A stretch of DNA of 64,000 bases from positions 560,501 to 624,500 of the forward strand of contig NZ_FNOI01000001.1 of the NCBI RefSeq assembly GCF_900107015.1, in the 5' to 3' direction. Below are positions 48,185-58,024 of this stretch, in pieces (position 1 is the stretch's first letter; each line of letters opens with the position of its first letter). A model generated the notes under the pieces. It was not told where the DNA came from. It did not search any database and saw only the letters and a program-made list of their open reading frames with translations. The stretch comes from Litoreibacter albidus. Its GTDB lineage: Bacteria; Pseudomonadota; Alphaproteobacteria; Rhodobacterales; Rhodobacteraceae. The position numbers were made by a program, and so were the translations under genes.

Positions 48185-51100
48185 ATGGAAGCGATTGAAT
48201 TCGTTGTTCGCGATCGTGCGGGTAATATTAGGCGTGGAATGCTGGCGCAATCCGAAAGTGCCGACACAATTTTCATTAATAGCGGCGACGATGTTTCCCT
48301 GAACCTGCGTAGGTATCAGGTGGCTGGCTATGAGCGGTCCGGCGATACCGTGATCGTCACTTTGGCTGATGGTCGCAAAATCCGCCTTGAAGGGTATTTC
48401 GGCGCAGACGCTGATTTGTACATCAGCGCAGACGGCATTCTGACTGAGGTCGATTTGGCTGGCGCGCAAGAAGGCTTGGTTGATGCTGAGTACGCCGAGG
48501 CACAGATTTTCGGCAAGTGGAGCCCTGACGATGCGCTCTATTATGTTGGCGGGTCAGAGGTCGACGCGGTCATCGCGGCTGGCGCGGCGGAAGAAGAAAC
48601 CGCAACCATGCTGGCGGCCCCGATCCTTGCGGGTCTTGGTGGTGCCGGTGCGACGGGTCTTGGCGCGGCTGCCGCTGTTGTAGGTGGCGCTGCGGTAATT
48701 GGTGGTGCTGGCGGTGGGGGTGGCGGTGCTGCTGACACGGAAGCACCGGAAGTTTCCTTGGATAGCGGTGTCGTCTCGGTCGATCACGTGTTCGACGCTG
48801 AAGATCATGCGGACGGCGTCGAGGTGGGCGGGTCTGGCGAGGCTGGTGTTGCAATCGTTGTGGATATCAACGGCGAGACGCAAGAGACCGTCGTGGGCGA
48901 AGATGGCACTTGGCAGGTGGTCTTTGACCCCACACAAGTTCCCGAAGGCGAGTACGACGTGGATGTCACCATCACCGCGACAGACGCGGCTGGCAATGCG
49001 ACCACAATCACCGATGTGGTGCGGGTTGATACCGTGACAACAGTTGGCGTTGTGGCCATTGACGGTGCGGCCACGGGCTCCGGCGACGTAATCAACGCGG
49101 TTGAACATGCGGATGGCGTGACACTGACCGGCACGGGTGAAGTTGGGGCCAATGTGGTCATCACTATTGCCGAGAACGGCGCGACCGCGAACGCGGTTGT
49201 GGATGCGGACGGCAACTGGTCGGCTGACTTCACGGCGGATCAGGTCTCCACTGGCGAATACTCGACAACAGTTACTGTCACCAGCACGGACGCCTACGGC
49301 AATCAGGCAACCGCAACTGCGCAGATGGTCGTTGATACCTTCACCGAGGTCGCGATCACGGGCAACAATTCCGGCGCAGACGGCATCTACAACGGTGCGG
49401 AAGTGGGCAATGCAACCGTGATGAACGGCACCGCGCAACCCGGCTCCAGTGTTGTAGTAACGCTGACGGGTGAGAACGGTCAAACGTTGGGAGCTCAAAC
49501 GGTTACGGCGACTTCCTCAGGTGAATGGTCCGCTGAATTCGCGGGCGGCACGCTGCCCGGTGGTGAGTATAATGCGACCGTAACGGCTGTGGCGACGGAC
49601 GCTGCGGGCAACACGGCGACGTCCAGCTCTACCTTCCCAGTGGATACCGTTACCAACGTGGCAATCACGGGTAACAACGCAGGCGCCGACGGTGTTTACA
49701 ACAACGCGGAGGCCGCAACGGTCGCAGAGTTGAGCGGCACAGCGCAAGCCGGCTCCACAGTTGTGGTCACCCTTGCTGGCCCAACGGGTCAGACCTTGGG
49801 CGCGCAGACCGTAACAGCGACATCCGGCGGCACATGGACGGTTCAATACCCCTCGAACACGCTGCCATCAGGTGAGTACGACGTGACGGTTACGGCCGTG
49901 GCTACAGATGCATCCGGCAACTCCGAGACAACATCGGCAACGATCCCCGTGGACACGATCACCCATGTGGAGATCACGACCATCGATGGCGACGCGGCGG
50001 GCACAGGTGTTATCAACGCGGTTGAGCATGCGGATGGCGTCACTATGTCCGGCACAGGCGAGGCGGGCGGCAACGTCACGGTCGCGGTTGCGGGCGGTGG
50101 CACTGCAACAGGCGTGGTCGGCGCGGACGGCACGTGGAACGTCACGTTCCAACCTGCGCAAATTCCTAGCGGAGAGCGCGCGGTTGATGTGTCCGTTTCC
50201 ATTCGCGATCAGGCTGGCAACACCGATACAGCAACCAGCACGATGCAAATCGACACGCTGACGAATGTTGCAATCACCGGCAACAACACAGGCGCCGACA
50301 ACGTCATGAACTTGGCCGAAAGCGCCAGCGGCACCGCGCTGACTGGTACGGCCCAGCCGGGCGCATCCGTTGTGGTCTCCATGACCACCGAAGCGGGCGT
50401 TGCCTTGGGGAGCCAGACGATCATTGCGAACTTCAACGGCACATGGACGGCGAACTTCTCGGCCAACACGTTGCCGGGCGGTGAGTATAACGTGAATGTC
50501 TCCGCAGTGGCGACGGACGGGGCAGGGAACACGGCTTCCACAACTTCGACCTTTGCGGTCGATACTGTGGCAGATGTTTCCGTGAACACCGTCAACGTTG
50601 AGGGCGACAACATCATCAACATCGCGGAAGCCAGCGACGGGGTGCAAATCTCGGGCACGGCAGAAGCCAACTCCCGCGTTGAGGTGGATTTCGGCGGCGC
50701 GACACGCACTGTCGTGACGGACAGCAACGGCAACTGGCAGGCGGCTTTCGGGCCAAATGACGTGCCAGCAGGCGTGGAGACAACTGTGCCAGTTCGCGCA
50801 ACCTTCACGGATGCGGCTGGAAACACGGCTGTGGCCAACGGCACGGTTGAGGTCGACACCATCGTGCGCAACCTTGGTGTGAACCAAGTCACAGGCGACG
50901 GCGTTGTGGACGCGAGCGAGGCGGCAACCGGCTTCACGCTGACGGGCACAACCGAGGCGGGTGCGCAGGGCGTCATGGTGACGTTCCACAACCTTCCGGC
51001 GCGCGCGGCGACAATCCAGCCAAACGGCAGCTGGTCTGTGACCTTCGGCCCGAACGAGATCCCGCAGGGCGAATACACCTCCGAGGTCAAAGTCACGACA

Positions 51101-51730
51101 ATCGACCGCAACGGCAACCCCGACAGCGTCTCGACCCCCGTTACAGTGGACACAGAAGTGCCAGACGCACCGGTTGTGATTTCCTACACCGAATACTTCC
51201 GCGGCGATCCAGGCGTGTCTGGCATTGGCACAGAACTGACGGACGATATCGTGGCAATCAGCCAAGTGAGCGAGACCGGTGTTGTCGGCAACGTAAACTA
51301 CGACACCAATGTGGTGCGCGGCGACGAGCTTCAGTTCTCCTTCAATAACCGCATCCCAGACGGCTCGAACCTTGTGGTGAACGCGGAAGACAGCGTTGGC
51401 AACGAAAGCGCGACGCTGCTGGTGTTGGACGACAATGCGGTTGGCACGGTGAACGTGTCGCTGAACGGGCTGCAAAGCTTCAACGTCAGCGCGATTGACC
51501 TGTCGATTGTGGCTGAAAGTGAACTCACACTCTCTGAGGCAGACCTTCTGGGGCTGTCTGATGACACCAACGCGCTTCTGATCCACGGTGACAACACCGA
51601 CACCGTGAATATCGCAGGGGCCAAAAAGACGACACTGACGGAAGAAGTCGATGGTCGCCATTACGATGTCTACACATTGGGCGACGACGGCAGCTTGCTT
51701 ATCGAAAACCAAATTATAGTAAACTACTAA
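48185..51730 (+). CDS. BapA-like giant adhesin with Ig-like repeats, type I secretion substrate
   Basis: An 1181-residue surface protein. Residues about 1-125 match a BapA-type N-terminal domain (FVVRDRAGNIRRGMLAQS; IRLEGYFGADADLYIS). A Gly/Ala-rich hydrophobic segment follows at about 130-180. Eight Ig-like repeats of 97-103 residues fill about 184-988. The C-terminal part (about 989-1181) has the ending usual for secreted Bap-like proteins (LTLSEADLLGLSDDTNALLI, then VYTLGDDGSLLIENQI), taken as the type I secretion signal. There is no classical signal peptide and no RTX GGxGxD block. Paracoccus denitrificans has a comparable BapA with BapBCD exporter. Role inferred: surface attachment and biofilm. 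Confidence 0.86.
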   Translation: MEAIEFVVRDRAGNIRRGMLAQSESADTIFINSGDDVSLNLRRYQVAGYERSGDTVIVTLADGRKIRLEGYFGADADLYISADGILTEVDLAGAQEGLVDAEYAEAQIFGKWSPDDALYYVGGSEVDAVIAAGAAEEETATMLAAPILAGLGGAGATGLGAAAAVVGGAAVIGGAGGGGGGAADTEAPEVSLDSGVVSVDHVFDAEDHADGVEVGGSGEAGVAIVVDINGETQETVVGEDGTWQVVFDPTQVPEGEYDVDVTITATDAAGNATTITDVVRVDTVTTVGVVAIDGAATGSGDVINAVEHADGVTLTGTGEVGANVVITIAENGATANAVVDADGNWSADFTADQVSTGEYSTTVTVTSTDAYGNQATATAQMVVDTFTEVAITGNNSGADGIYNGAEVGNATVMNGTAQPGSSVVVTLTGENGQTLGAQTVTATSSGEWSAEFAGGTLPGGEYNATVTAVATDAAGNTATSSSTFPVDTVTNVAITGNNAGADGVYNNAEAATVAELSGTAQAGSTVVVTLAGPTGQTLGAQTVTATSGGTWTVQYPSNTLPSGEYDVTVTAVATDASGNSETTSATIPVDTITHVEITTIDGDAAGTGVINAVEHADGVTMSGTGEAGGNVTVAVAGGGTATGVVGADGTWNVTFQPAQIPSGERAVDVSVSIRDQAGNTDTATSTMQIDTLTNVAITGNNTGADNVMNLAESASGTALTGTAQPGASVVVSMTTEAGVALGSQTIIANFNGTWTANFSANTLPGGEYNVNVSAVATDGAGNTASTTSTFAVDTVADVSVNTVNVEGDNIINIAEASDGVQISGTAEANSRVEVDFGGATRTVVTDSNGNWQAAFGPNDVPAGVETTVPVRATFTDAAGNTAVANGTVEVDTIVRNLGVNQVTGDGVVDASEAATGFTLTGTTEAGAQGVMVTFHNLPARAATIQPNGSWSVTFGPNEIPQGEYTSEVKVTTIDRNGNPDSVSTPVTVDTEVPDAPVVISYTEYFRGDPGVSGIGTELTDDIVAISQVSETGVVGNVNYDTNVVRGDELQFSFNNRIPDGSNLVVNAEDSVGNESATLLVLDDNAVGTVNVSLNGLQSFNVSAIDLSIVAESELTLSEADLLGLSDDTNALLIHGDNTDTVNIAGAKKTTLTEEVDGRHYDVYTLGDDGSLLIENQIIVNY
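48735..51150 (+). repeat. Eight tandem Ig-like coding repeats of two classes
   Basis: Repeat boundaries fall about every 300 bases at the D-T-[VLFI]-T/A motif (about residues 184, 281, 384, 486, 589, 689, 792, 891, ending 988). Class A opens INAVEHADGV with a G-x-GEAG turn; class B opens ITGNNxGAD and has GTAQPGSxVVVTL and LGAQTVTATS. Order is A, A, B, B, A, B, then two more diverged units. The codons vary, so DNA identity is moderate. Confidence 0.8.
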
Positions 51731-51740
51731 AAGCGGGCGG

Positions 51741-51765
51741 GGGCGCAGCCGCAAAGGATGCGCCC
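51741..51765 (+). terminator. Intergenic hairpin after the adhesin gene
   Basis: GGGCGCA (51741-51747) pairs with TGCGCCC (51759-51765), followed by TTT. It lies between the adhesin and exporter genes and may act as a partial terminator, letting more adhesin than exporter be made. Confidence 0.65.
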
Positions 51766-51801
51766 TTTCCAACCTCTCGACTAAACAAGAAGGGGCTCCG
51801 C

Positions 51802-53301
51802 ATGGGACAGGGTACACGTAACCGCGCAATTTTGCGCATGGTGCTGGCAGGCACTACCGCAGCTTCACTGATGGGCTGCATGGGCAACGAGGCAACACGC
51901 GGGGTTTTCTCCGGCGAACGGCCCGTGCTCGGTGGAAAATTCAAGACAACGGGTCGCTTCGCCGAACGCTTTCAGACCGAGCGCGCCGATGACGACCAAA
52001 AGACGACGCCGATATTCGGCTTCCTCAAACGCGCGCCGAAGGACGAGGCGGTAACACGAAACACCTCCAGCATTGCGATCGGCGAGAACCTGTCGGGCGC
52101 AACAGTGCAACCCCAAGCTGCACTGGCTGGAGGAACTGGCGGTAAGGAAGGGTCGGCCCTGATCGATAGCCTGCTGCGCCGCGAGGCTGTGCTGGACGCG
52201 CGGTCGCCTTATGGTACTGTGGCGGGCGCTGTTTTGGCTGCCAACTCCCGCGCGGCGGAGGCGGAGCTGCGCTCTGCCAAGCTACGCGCTGAGGCCGCGT
52301 CAAAGAACTGGCTGCCGACGATTGGCCCTGCGCTGACGCTGTCGTCGCTGGGGGAAGTCGTCGCCTCCTTGGTGATTGATCAGGTGTTGTTCGACAACGG
52401 CCGCAAGAAAGCTGAACGCAGCTTCGCCAAGTCAGACGTTGAAGTCGCGGCTGTGGCGCTGGCAGAAGATACCAACGACCGCGTCTACTCCGCATTGGAA
52501 CTATACATCACCGCAGAGCGCGGGCGTGCCCAAGCCGAGGCGGGAAGCCGCGCGGCCAGCCGTTTGGGCGAATTTGCGTGGATCATGGATCAACGCGTGC
52601 GGGGCGGTGTCTCGAACCCAGCGGACTTACAGGTGGTGAACCAAAAGCTGGCCGAAGCTGAGAACCAACGCAATTCCGATTTGGAAACAGCACGCACCGC
52701 GATTGCCGAACTGAACGCCATGTCGCTGAAACCGCTTGGCGATGTGCGTGGGCTGGCCTCTGTCGCCAACCCCAAGGCGGTTAAGCCGTTGTCAGTGCTG
52801 AAGGCGGAAGCCGAACGCGACCGCGATATAGCAGAAGCCACGATCAACCGCGCAGGCTTCCTGCCTGGTGTTTCTGCGCAAGGGACCGTGAGCAAAGGTA
52901 GCTCCGGCGCGTCGATCAACGTAGGGGCCGCGAATGGTTTCGGCTTTGGTACCAAAGCCAGCTTGAAAGCAATCGAGGCCACCAAGGAAGCGGCCGGCCG
53001 CCGTGTGGCGCAGGCCTCTGAAGACCAATCGCGCAAGATGCGCCGTTTGGAGCAGAACCTGATTTCGCTGAAGCGCCAGCAAAAGCAGGGGCAGGGGCTT
53101 TTGGCCTCCGCAAATGACAACCTGTCGCTGTTCGACCGCCAGTATCAGGCGGGGCAACGGCCGGTTATGGACGTCGTGCGCGTCTATGAAACCAAGGTCG
53201 CGACGGAACGGGACCAAATCGGCCTGACCTATCAAATCGCATTGGTGGAATTGCAGATTGCGCATCTGATGGGCGCCTTGGTTGATGGTGAGGATATATG
53301 A
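51802..53301 (+). CDS. TolC-family outer-membrane lipoprotein of a type I secretion system
   Basis: A 499-residue outer-membrane channel component. A lipobox lies at ASLMGC (about residues 22-27). Coiled-coil-rich halves include ANSRAAEAELRSAKLRAEAASKNW (near 148) and DERVYSALELYITAERGRA-like text near 229, and ending PVMDVVRVYETKVATERDQI. GAAGGGG precedes ATG. It forms the exit duct for the adhesin with the ABC exporter and the HlyD adaptor; coupled to the ABC gene by ATGA. Confidence 0.87.
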   Translation: MGQGTRNRAILRMVLAGTTAASLMGCMGNEATRGVFSGERPVLGGKFKTTGRFAERFQTERADDDQKTTPIFGFLKRAPKDEAVTRNTSSIAIGENLSGATVQPQAALAGGTGGKEGSALIDSLLRREAVLDARSPYGTVAGAVLAANSRAAEAELRSAKLRAEAASKNWLPTIGPALTLSSLGEVVASLVIDQVLFDNGRKKAERSFAKSDVEVAAVALAEDTNDRVYSALELYITAERGRAQAEAGSRAASRLGEFAWIMDQRVRGGVSNPADLQVVNQKLAEAENQRNSDLETARTAIAELNAMSLKPLGDVRGLASVANPKAVKPLSVLKAEAERDRDIAEATINRAGFLPGVSAQGTVSKGSSGASINVGAANGFGFGTKASLKAIEATKEAAGRRVAQASEDQSRKMRRLEQNLISLKRQQKQGQGLLASANDNLSLFDRQYQAGQRPVMDVVRVYETKVATERDQIGLTYQIALVELQIAHLMGALVDGEDI

Positions 53302-55601
53302 GCACGCCTGTCATCGCCTTTGACATGGCGCGGGCCAAGGCGGCCCAAGCATCGAACACCGCAAAGCTGAAACCTGTCGAGACGCCAACCGCTGTCGCCA
53401 ATGACCCGGGGCTGCGCGTGCCCATGCCGCAAGCGCCGGAAAAGGCGGGCCGTTTCTCCAAGAAATTGCGCAACCGCGCCGAGTTGGTGTCGGTCTACGC
53501 GGGGCTTCTGGGCGTCGATTTGCAACCGTCCGACGTGTTGGACGCGGCGGTTGAAATGCCGCTTGATCAAGGTGGTATCTCGCCGGAGTTGCTGGCCCGC
53601 GCTATGAAGACGCTGGGCCTAGTGTGCTCCGTTCGCACAGTGCAACTGCGGGCCGATCTGTGGCCCGCGCTGGTTGAGATGAAGACCGGACAGCTGGTTC
53701 TGGTGCTGGAGCAGCACGAGCAGACGCTGACGATCTTTGACGATACCATAGGTGACCGGCGTACCGAAGTGCCGCTGCCCGAATTCGCGAAAGTGTTTTC
53801 CGGAAAGGTGCTGAAGGCGGAAAGCTCCATGCGTCAGGTGGAGGAAAAGCACCGCCTTGCCGCCAAGCCGACCCATTGGTTCTGGGGTGAATTTCCAAAG
53901 TACAAACGCCACTTGGTTGAGATCACCGCAGGCTCCTTCGTGGCCAACATCTTGGCCGTGGCCGTGGCACTGTTTTCCTTGCAGGTCTATGACCGCGTGA
54001 TCCCGCATCAGTCGCACGCCACGCTTTGGGTGCTGGCCATCGGCGCCATGGGCGCATTGACGTTGGAGGCCTTCTTGAAGATCGCGCGCGCGCGGATGAT
54101 GGACGGCGCGGGCCGCAAGATCGAACTGGCCGTGCAACAAACCCTGATGAGCCGCCTGTTGGGCATGCGCGCGGGCACCCCCGGTGCGACGCCTTCCGGT
54201 ACGTTTTCTGCCATGCGCGAATTCTCTTCAATCCGCGAGTTTTTCACCGCCTCCACCATAGGCTCCCTAACAGATGTGCCGTTTATCTTCTTGTTTTTGC
54301 TGCTTGTTGGCTCCATCGCGGGCAATCTGGTGTGGGTCTTGGTTTTGGGCGGCATCTTGATGCTGTTGCCGGGGTTCTTCTTGCAAAAGCGCATGATGAA
54401 ACTGACGGAAGAAACTCAAGGCGCATCGGTCAAAGCGAACCGCTTGCTGCATGAGGCCATCTACGAGGCCGACACCGTCAAATCGCATCGCGGCGAGGAG
54501 CGGTTTGCGCGTTTGTGGAGCGAGCTCAACGCATTGTCCGCGTTGAAATCATCGGAGCAACGCCGCTTGGCCTCCGCTCTGACGTTCTGGTCGCAGGGTG
54601 TGCAGCAGGCCACCTATGTGGGCGCGGTCGTACTGGGGACGTTCCTTGTTTTTGCGGGGGAATTCACCGTGGGCTCCATCATCGCGGTGGGCATTCTGAC
54701 GTCACGCACCCTTGCGCCGCTGACCCAACTGGCGGGCACTATGGCGCGGTGGTCGAATGTGAAAACCGCACTGGTGGGCCTTGATGCAGTTGTTGAAAGC
54801 CCGCAGGATTATGACCCTGAACGCAGCTACTTGCGCCGCGAACGCATCACCGGACGGTTCGAGTTGCGCGATGTTATTCACCGCTACGACGAAGACGCGG
54901 CACCTGTGCTGGACCTTGGCGGCTTCGCCATTCCAGCGGGGCAGCATGTGGCAATTCTGGGGGCGAACGGCTCTGGCAAATCAACGCTGATCAAGCTGTT
55001 GTCGGGCCTATACGCGCCCGACAAAGGCCGTGTGCTGATCGACGGCATCGACATGGGGCAAATTCACCCCAAAGACCTGCGCCGCGGTGTTGGATACCTG
55101 AGCCAAGAGGTGCGCTTGTTCGCGGGCTCGCTGCGCGAAAACTTGAACCTCTCCGGTCTGGAACGCGATGATGCACGGCTTCTTGCAGCACTCGATTTTG
55201 CGGGTTTGGGTCGCTATGTGCGCGAACACGCCAAAGGGCTGGATTTGCCAATTCACGATGGCGGCGCGGGGCTTTCTATCGGTCAGCGCCAGTCCATCGG
55301 CTGGGCGCGGTTGTGGCTGCAAGACCCGTCGGTTGTACTGTTGGACGAGCCTACTGCATCGCTGGATCAATCGCTGGAAACTGCGCTGGTAGGCCACCTG
55401 CAAGGTTGGTTGAAAGGGCGTACTGCCGTGATCGCAACGCACCGCATGCCTATCCTTGCGCTGACTGAACGCGTGATGATCCTGAAGGGCGGTAAGCTGT
55501 CCGTGGATGGCCCGCGTGAGCAGGTTCTGGATCACCTGAAGAAGACCAAAGCAAGCGCGCAAGGCGGCGTTCAGATTAACCCGCCGAAAGGGGGCAAGTA
55601 A
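53298..55601 (+). CDS. Type I secretion ABC exporter (LapB/LssB type)
   Basis: A 767-residue exporter for the adhesin. An N-terminal C39-like domain (about 50-160) lacks the catalytic Cys, so it binds but does not cut the substrate, as in LapB-like exporters. Six helices span about 205-460. The ATPase has Walker A GANGSGKSTLIKLL near 555, signature LSIGQRQSIGWARL near 652, and Walker B VVLLDEPTASLD near 679. Followed by the HlyD-like gene with a one-base overlap (TAATG). Confidence 0.93.
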   Translation: MSTPVIAFDMARAKAAQASNTAKLKPVETPTAVANDPGLRVPMPQAPEKAGRFSKKLRNRAELVSVYAGLLGVDLQPSDVLDAAVEMPLDQGGISPELLARAMKTLGLVCSVRTVQLRADLWPALVEMKTGQLVLVLEQHEQTLTIFDDTIGDRRTEVPLPEFAKVFSGKVLKAESSMRQVEEKHRLAAKPTHWFWGEFPKYKRHLVEITAGSFVANILAVAVALFSLQVYDRVIPHQSHATLWVLAIGAMGALTLEAFLKIARARMMDGAGRKIELAVQQTLMSRLLGMRAGTPGATPSGTFSAMREFSSIREFFTASTIGSLTDVPFIFLFLLLVGSIAGNLVWVLVLGGILMLLPGFFLQKRMMKLTEETQGASVKANRLLHEAIYEADTVKSHRGEERFARLWSELNALSALKSSEQRRLASALTFWSQGVQQATYVGAVVLGTFLVFAGEFTVGSIIAVGILTSRTLAPLTQLAGTMARWSNVKTALVGLDAVVESPQDYDPERSYLRRERITGRFELRDVIHRYDEDAAPVLDLGGFAIPAGQHVAILGANGSGKSTLIKLLSGLYAPDKGRVLIDGIDMGQIHPKDLRRGVGYLSQEVRLFAGSLRENLNLSGLERDDARLLAALDFAGLGRYVREHAKGLDLPIHDGGAGLSIGQRQSIGWARLWLQDPSVVLLDEPTASLDQSLETALVGHLQGWLKGRTAVIATHRMPILALTERVMILKGGKLSVDGPREQVLDHLKKTKASAQGGVQINPPKGGK

Positions 55602-56770
55602 TGGCCACGATTGATGCAGCATTTGACGATGATCTGCGCGGCCCGTCTTGGGTTATCCGGATTATCGGGTTAACGGTTTTGGCGTTTATCGTTTGGGCCT
55701 CCTTCGCGTGGGTTGATGAGATCGTGCGCTCGGAGGGGGAGTTCGTGTCCTCCTCGCGCCCGCAGATTATCCAGAACTTTGAGGGCGGCATCCTGTCGGA
55801 GCTTTTGGTGGCCGAGGGCGATACCGTGAACCCCGGCGACGTACTGGCGCGCCTGTCGGTGACCAATTTCAAAACCTCTGTAGATGATCTCCAAGACCAG
55901 ATCGACGCATTGGAAATCCGCCGCATGCGGCTGGAGGCGGAGCTTGCGGGGCAGTTCGATTTCTTCGTGGACAGCGCGTTGGAAGCCCGCCAGCCAGAGA
56001 TTGTGGCATCTGAGCGTGCGTTGTTGAACGCCCGCCAAACCGACTTCGAAGGGCGCACCGACGGCGCCCGTGCGATTTTGAAAGAAACGCGCCGCGAGGC
56101 CGCGTTGATGGAAGATTTGCTGCAACAAAAGATCGTGTCACTCGTCGAGGCGACACGCGCCCGCAAGGCCAACACCGACGCCGAAGTGAAATACAAAGAG
56201 ATCGTCTCGAAGGCAGAGTTGGAACGTGCGTCGGCTTACTCCGATACTCTCAAGGAATTGGCAACCTTGCGCCAAAACATGAAGCTGAGCCAAGACCAGC
56301 TGGCACGCACCGTAATCCGCTCCCCGATGAAGGGCATCGTGAACAACGTGGCAATCTCCACCATCGGCGGGGTCGTCCGTCCGGGGGAGGAGATATTTCA
56401 GATCATTCCCATGGGCGAAGAATTGTTCGTGGAGGCAAAGGTGAAACCGAAAGACATCGCCAGCCTACGGGCGGGGCAGGACGCCACCGTGAAGCTGTCG
56501 GCCTATGACTACACGATCTACGGCACGTTGGCGGGTAAGGTGCAGGTGATCTCTGCCGACACGTTCAAGGACGAGCGTGTGGCGGACGGTGACCCGCATT
56601 ACAAGGTGCTGTTGTCGGTCGATATGGCAAATTTGTCGCCGCGTCAGAAGTCGGTAGAAATTAGACCGGGCATGTTGGCGCAAGTAGAACTGCACACTGG
56701 CGAGAAAACGATTTTGCAGTATCTGACCAAGCCGCTCTATAAATCCCGTGAGGCTTTCCGCGAGCCGTAA
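55601..56770 (+). CDS. HlyD-family periplasmic adaptor of the type I secretion system
   Basis: A 389-residue membrane fusion protein. One helix near residues 20-40 (IIGLTVLAFIVWASFAW) anchors it. A split lipoyl domain flanks a long coiled coil: GGILSELLVAEGDTVNPGDVLARL near 65-88 and VIRSPMKGIVNNVAI near 232; the beta-barrel ends LAQVELHTGEKTILQYL. The length is normal. Last gene of the secretion operon; the next gene is convergent after nine bases. Confidence 0.92.
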   Translation: MATIDAAFDDDLRGPSWVIRIIGLTVLAFIVWASFAWVDEIVRSEGEFVSSSRPQIIQNFEGGILSELLVAEGDTVNPGDVLARLSVTNFKTSVDDLQDQIDALEIRRMRLEAELAGQFDFFVDSALEARQPEIVASERALLNARQTDFEGRTDGARAILKETRREAALMEDLLQQKIVSLVEATRARKANTDAEVKYKEIVSKAELERASAYSDTLKELATLRQNMKLSQDQLARTVIRSPMKGIVNNVAISTIGGVVRPGEEIFQIIPMGEELFVEAKVKPKDIASLRAGQDATVKLSAYDYTIYGTLAGKVQVISADTFKDERVADGDPHYKVLLSVDMANLSPRQKSVEIRPGMLAQVELHTGEKTILQYLTKPLYKSREAFREP

Positions 56771-56779
56771 GGCCAGCCG

Positions 56780-58024
56780 TTAACGCCTGATAAATATCTG
56801 GACATCGGCCACATTGGTGCCGGTGCCCCCCGTCATCAAAAGATCACCGGAGGCCTCTAGCGCCGCGTAGGCGTCGTTGTTGTCCAATCGGGCCTTAGCG
56901 TCGATTCCCGCCGCCGTCATGCGGGCCGCGCTGTTCGTGTCCACAAGGCCACCTGCCGCGTCGGTGGGGCCATCGCGGCCGTCCGTGCCGCCAGATAAAA
57001 ATACCCATTCGCCTGCGATCTTTTCCTGACTGATGCGCAGGGCAAGATCTTGGTTGCGGCCGCCTTTCCCGTCTCCTGTCAGCGTCACGGTGGTTTCGCC
57101 ACCAAATAACAGAACGGCGGGCGCATCTTCTGGAAGTGCGCGAAAGATCTCGGCCAGATTTGGTGCGACGTCGGCCACATTGCCTTCCAGCCTGTCGTTG
57201 ATGATTTGCGCCTCAGGGCAGGCGGCGCGCATGGCGTCTAGGCTTTGGCGGTTGGACGCGACCAAGTGGTTCTCCGCTGGCGGGCGTGGAGTTTCGGGGG
57301 CGTCGTGTTCCAGATGTGCTTGCACGCTAGCGGGCATGTCGTCCCAGATATTGGCGCGCTCCAGCAACGCCTTGGCACTGGCACGGGTGCCGATTGGCGC
57401 GACGGTCGGGCCGGAAGCGATGGCACGCAGATCGTCGCCGACCACGTCGGACAGGATATAGGCAGTGACGGGGGCGGGAGCCGCCGTCGCCAGCAAGCCG
57501 CCACCTTTCAGGCGCGATATCTGTTGGCGGATGTGGTTCATGTCGTTGATGTCGAGGCCGGAGCCTAGCAACACACTGTTAACCCGCGCTTTTTCAGCGA
57601 GGGTGATCCCCCTCGCAGGGGCGGGCAACAAGGCGGAGCCACCGCCGGAGATTAACGCGATCACGCGATCTCGTTGTGTTGTGCCCGACAGCATCGCCTC
57701 CAACGCCAAGGCGGCGCGTTCCCCAGCCTCATCAGGGACGGGGTGGCTGGACTGTAAAACGCGCGCACCCTCGACAGGTGCTGCGTTCTCTGGATTGGTG
57801 ACGACCAGCGCCTCCACCTGCGTTTCCGCGTCCACTTGTGCCAAGGCCGCACGCATCATAGGGACGGCGGCCTTGCCCACAGCGATAAGAAAAAGTGTGC
57901 CCTCGGCGCGGAGCGGTCCCTGTTTGAGCGCGCGCGTCACCGCACGCGCAGGGTCGGCCGCCTCGATTGCAGCTTGAAAGAGGGCGGTGGCCTCGGCGCG
58001 CATGCCGGTCATTTTTGTCATCAT
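56780..58024 (-). CDS. MOFRL-family glycerate 2-kinase
   Basis: A 414-residue kinase making 2-phosphoglycerate from glycerate, as in serine-cycle or tartrate/glyoxylate routes. Two domains: the N-terminal half with IAVGKAAVPMM near 46 and LISGGGSALL near 124, and the MOFRL C-terminal domain with LSGGTDGRDGPTDAAGGLV near 350. Class II glycerate kinase (GckA/TtuD) length. Two in-frame ATGs at 58024 and 58021, neither with a strong Shine-Dalgarno. Convergent with the secretion operon. Confidence 0.93.
   Translation of the reverse strand: MMTKMTGMRAEATALFQAAIEAADPARAVTRALKQGPLRAEGTLFLIAVGKAAVPMMRAALAQVDAETQVEALVVTNPENAAPVEGARVLQSSHPVPDEAGERAALALEAMLSGTTQRDRVIALISGGGSALLPAPARGITLAEKARVNSVLLGSGLDINDMNHIRQQISRLKGGGLLATAAPAPVTAYILSDVVGDDLRAIASGPTVAPIGTRASAKALLERANIWDDMPASVQAHLEHDAPETPRPPAENHLVASNRQSLDAMRAACPEAQIINDRLEGNVADVAPNLAEIFRALPEDAPAVLLFGGETTVTLTGDGKGGRNQDLALRISQEKIAGEWVFLSGGTDGRDGPTDAAGGLVDTNSAARMTAAGIDAKARLDNNDAYAALEASGDLLMTGGTGTNVADVQIFIRR

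Noticed and set aside
48735-51150. CRISPR or DNA-level tandem repeat array
   Set aside because: The periodicity is about 300 bases, in frame and at the protein level; no short identical repeats with spacers.
49868-51829. A 653-codon open frame on the minus strand opposite the adhesin gene
   Set aside because: It is antisense to well-supported Ig repeats, lacks any family motif and results from the biased codon use of the plus-strand gene.
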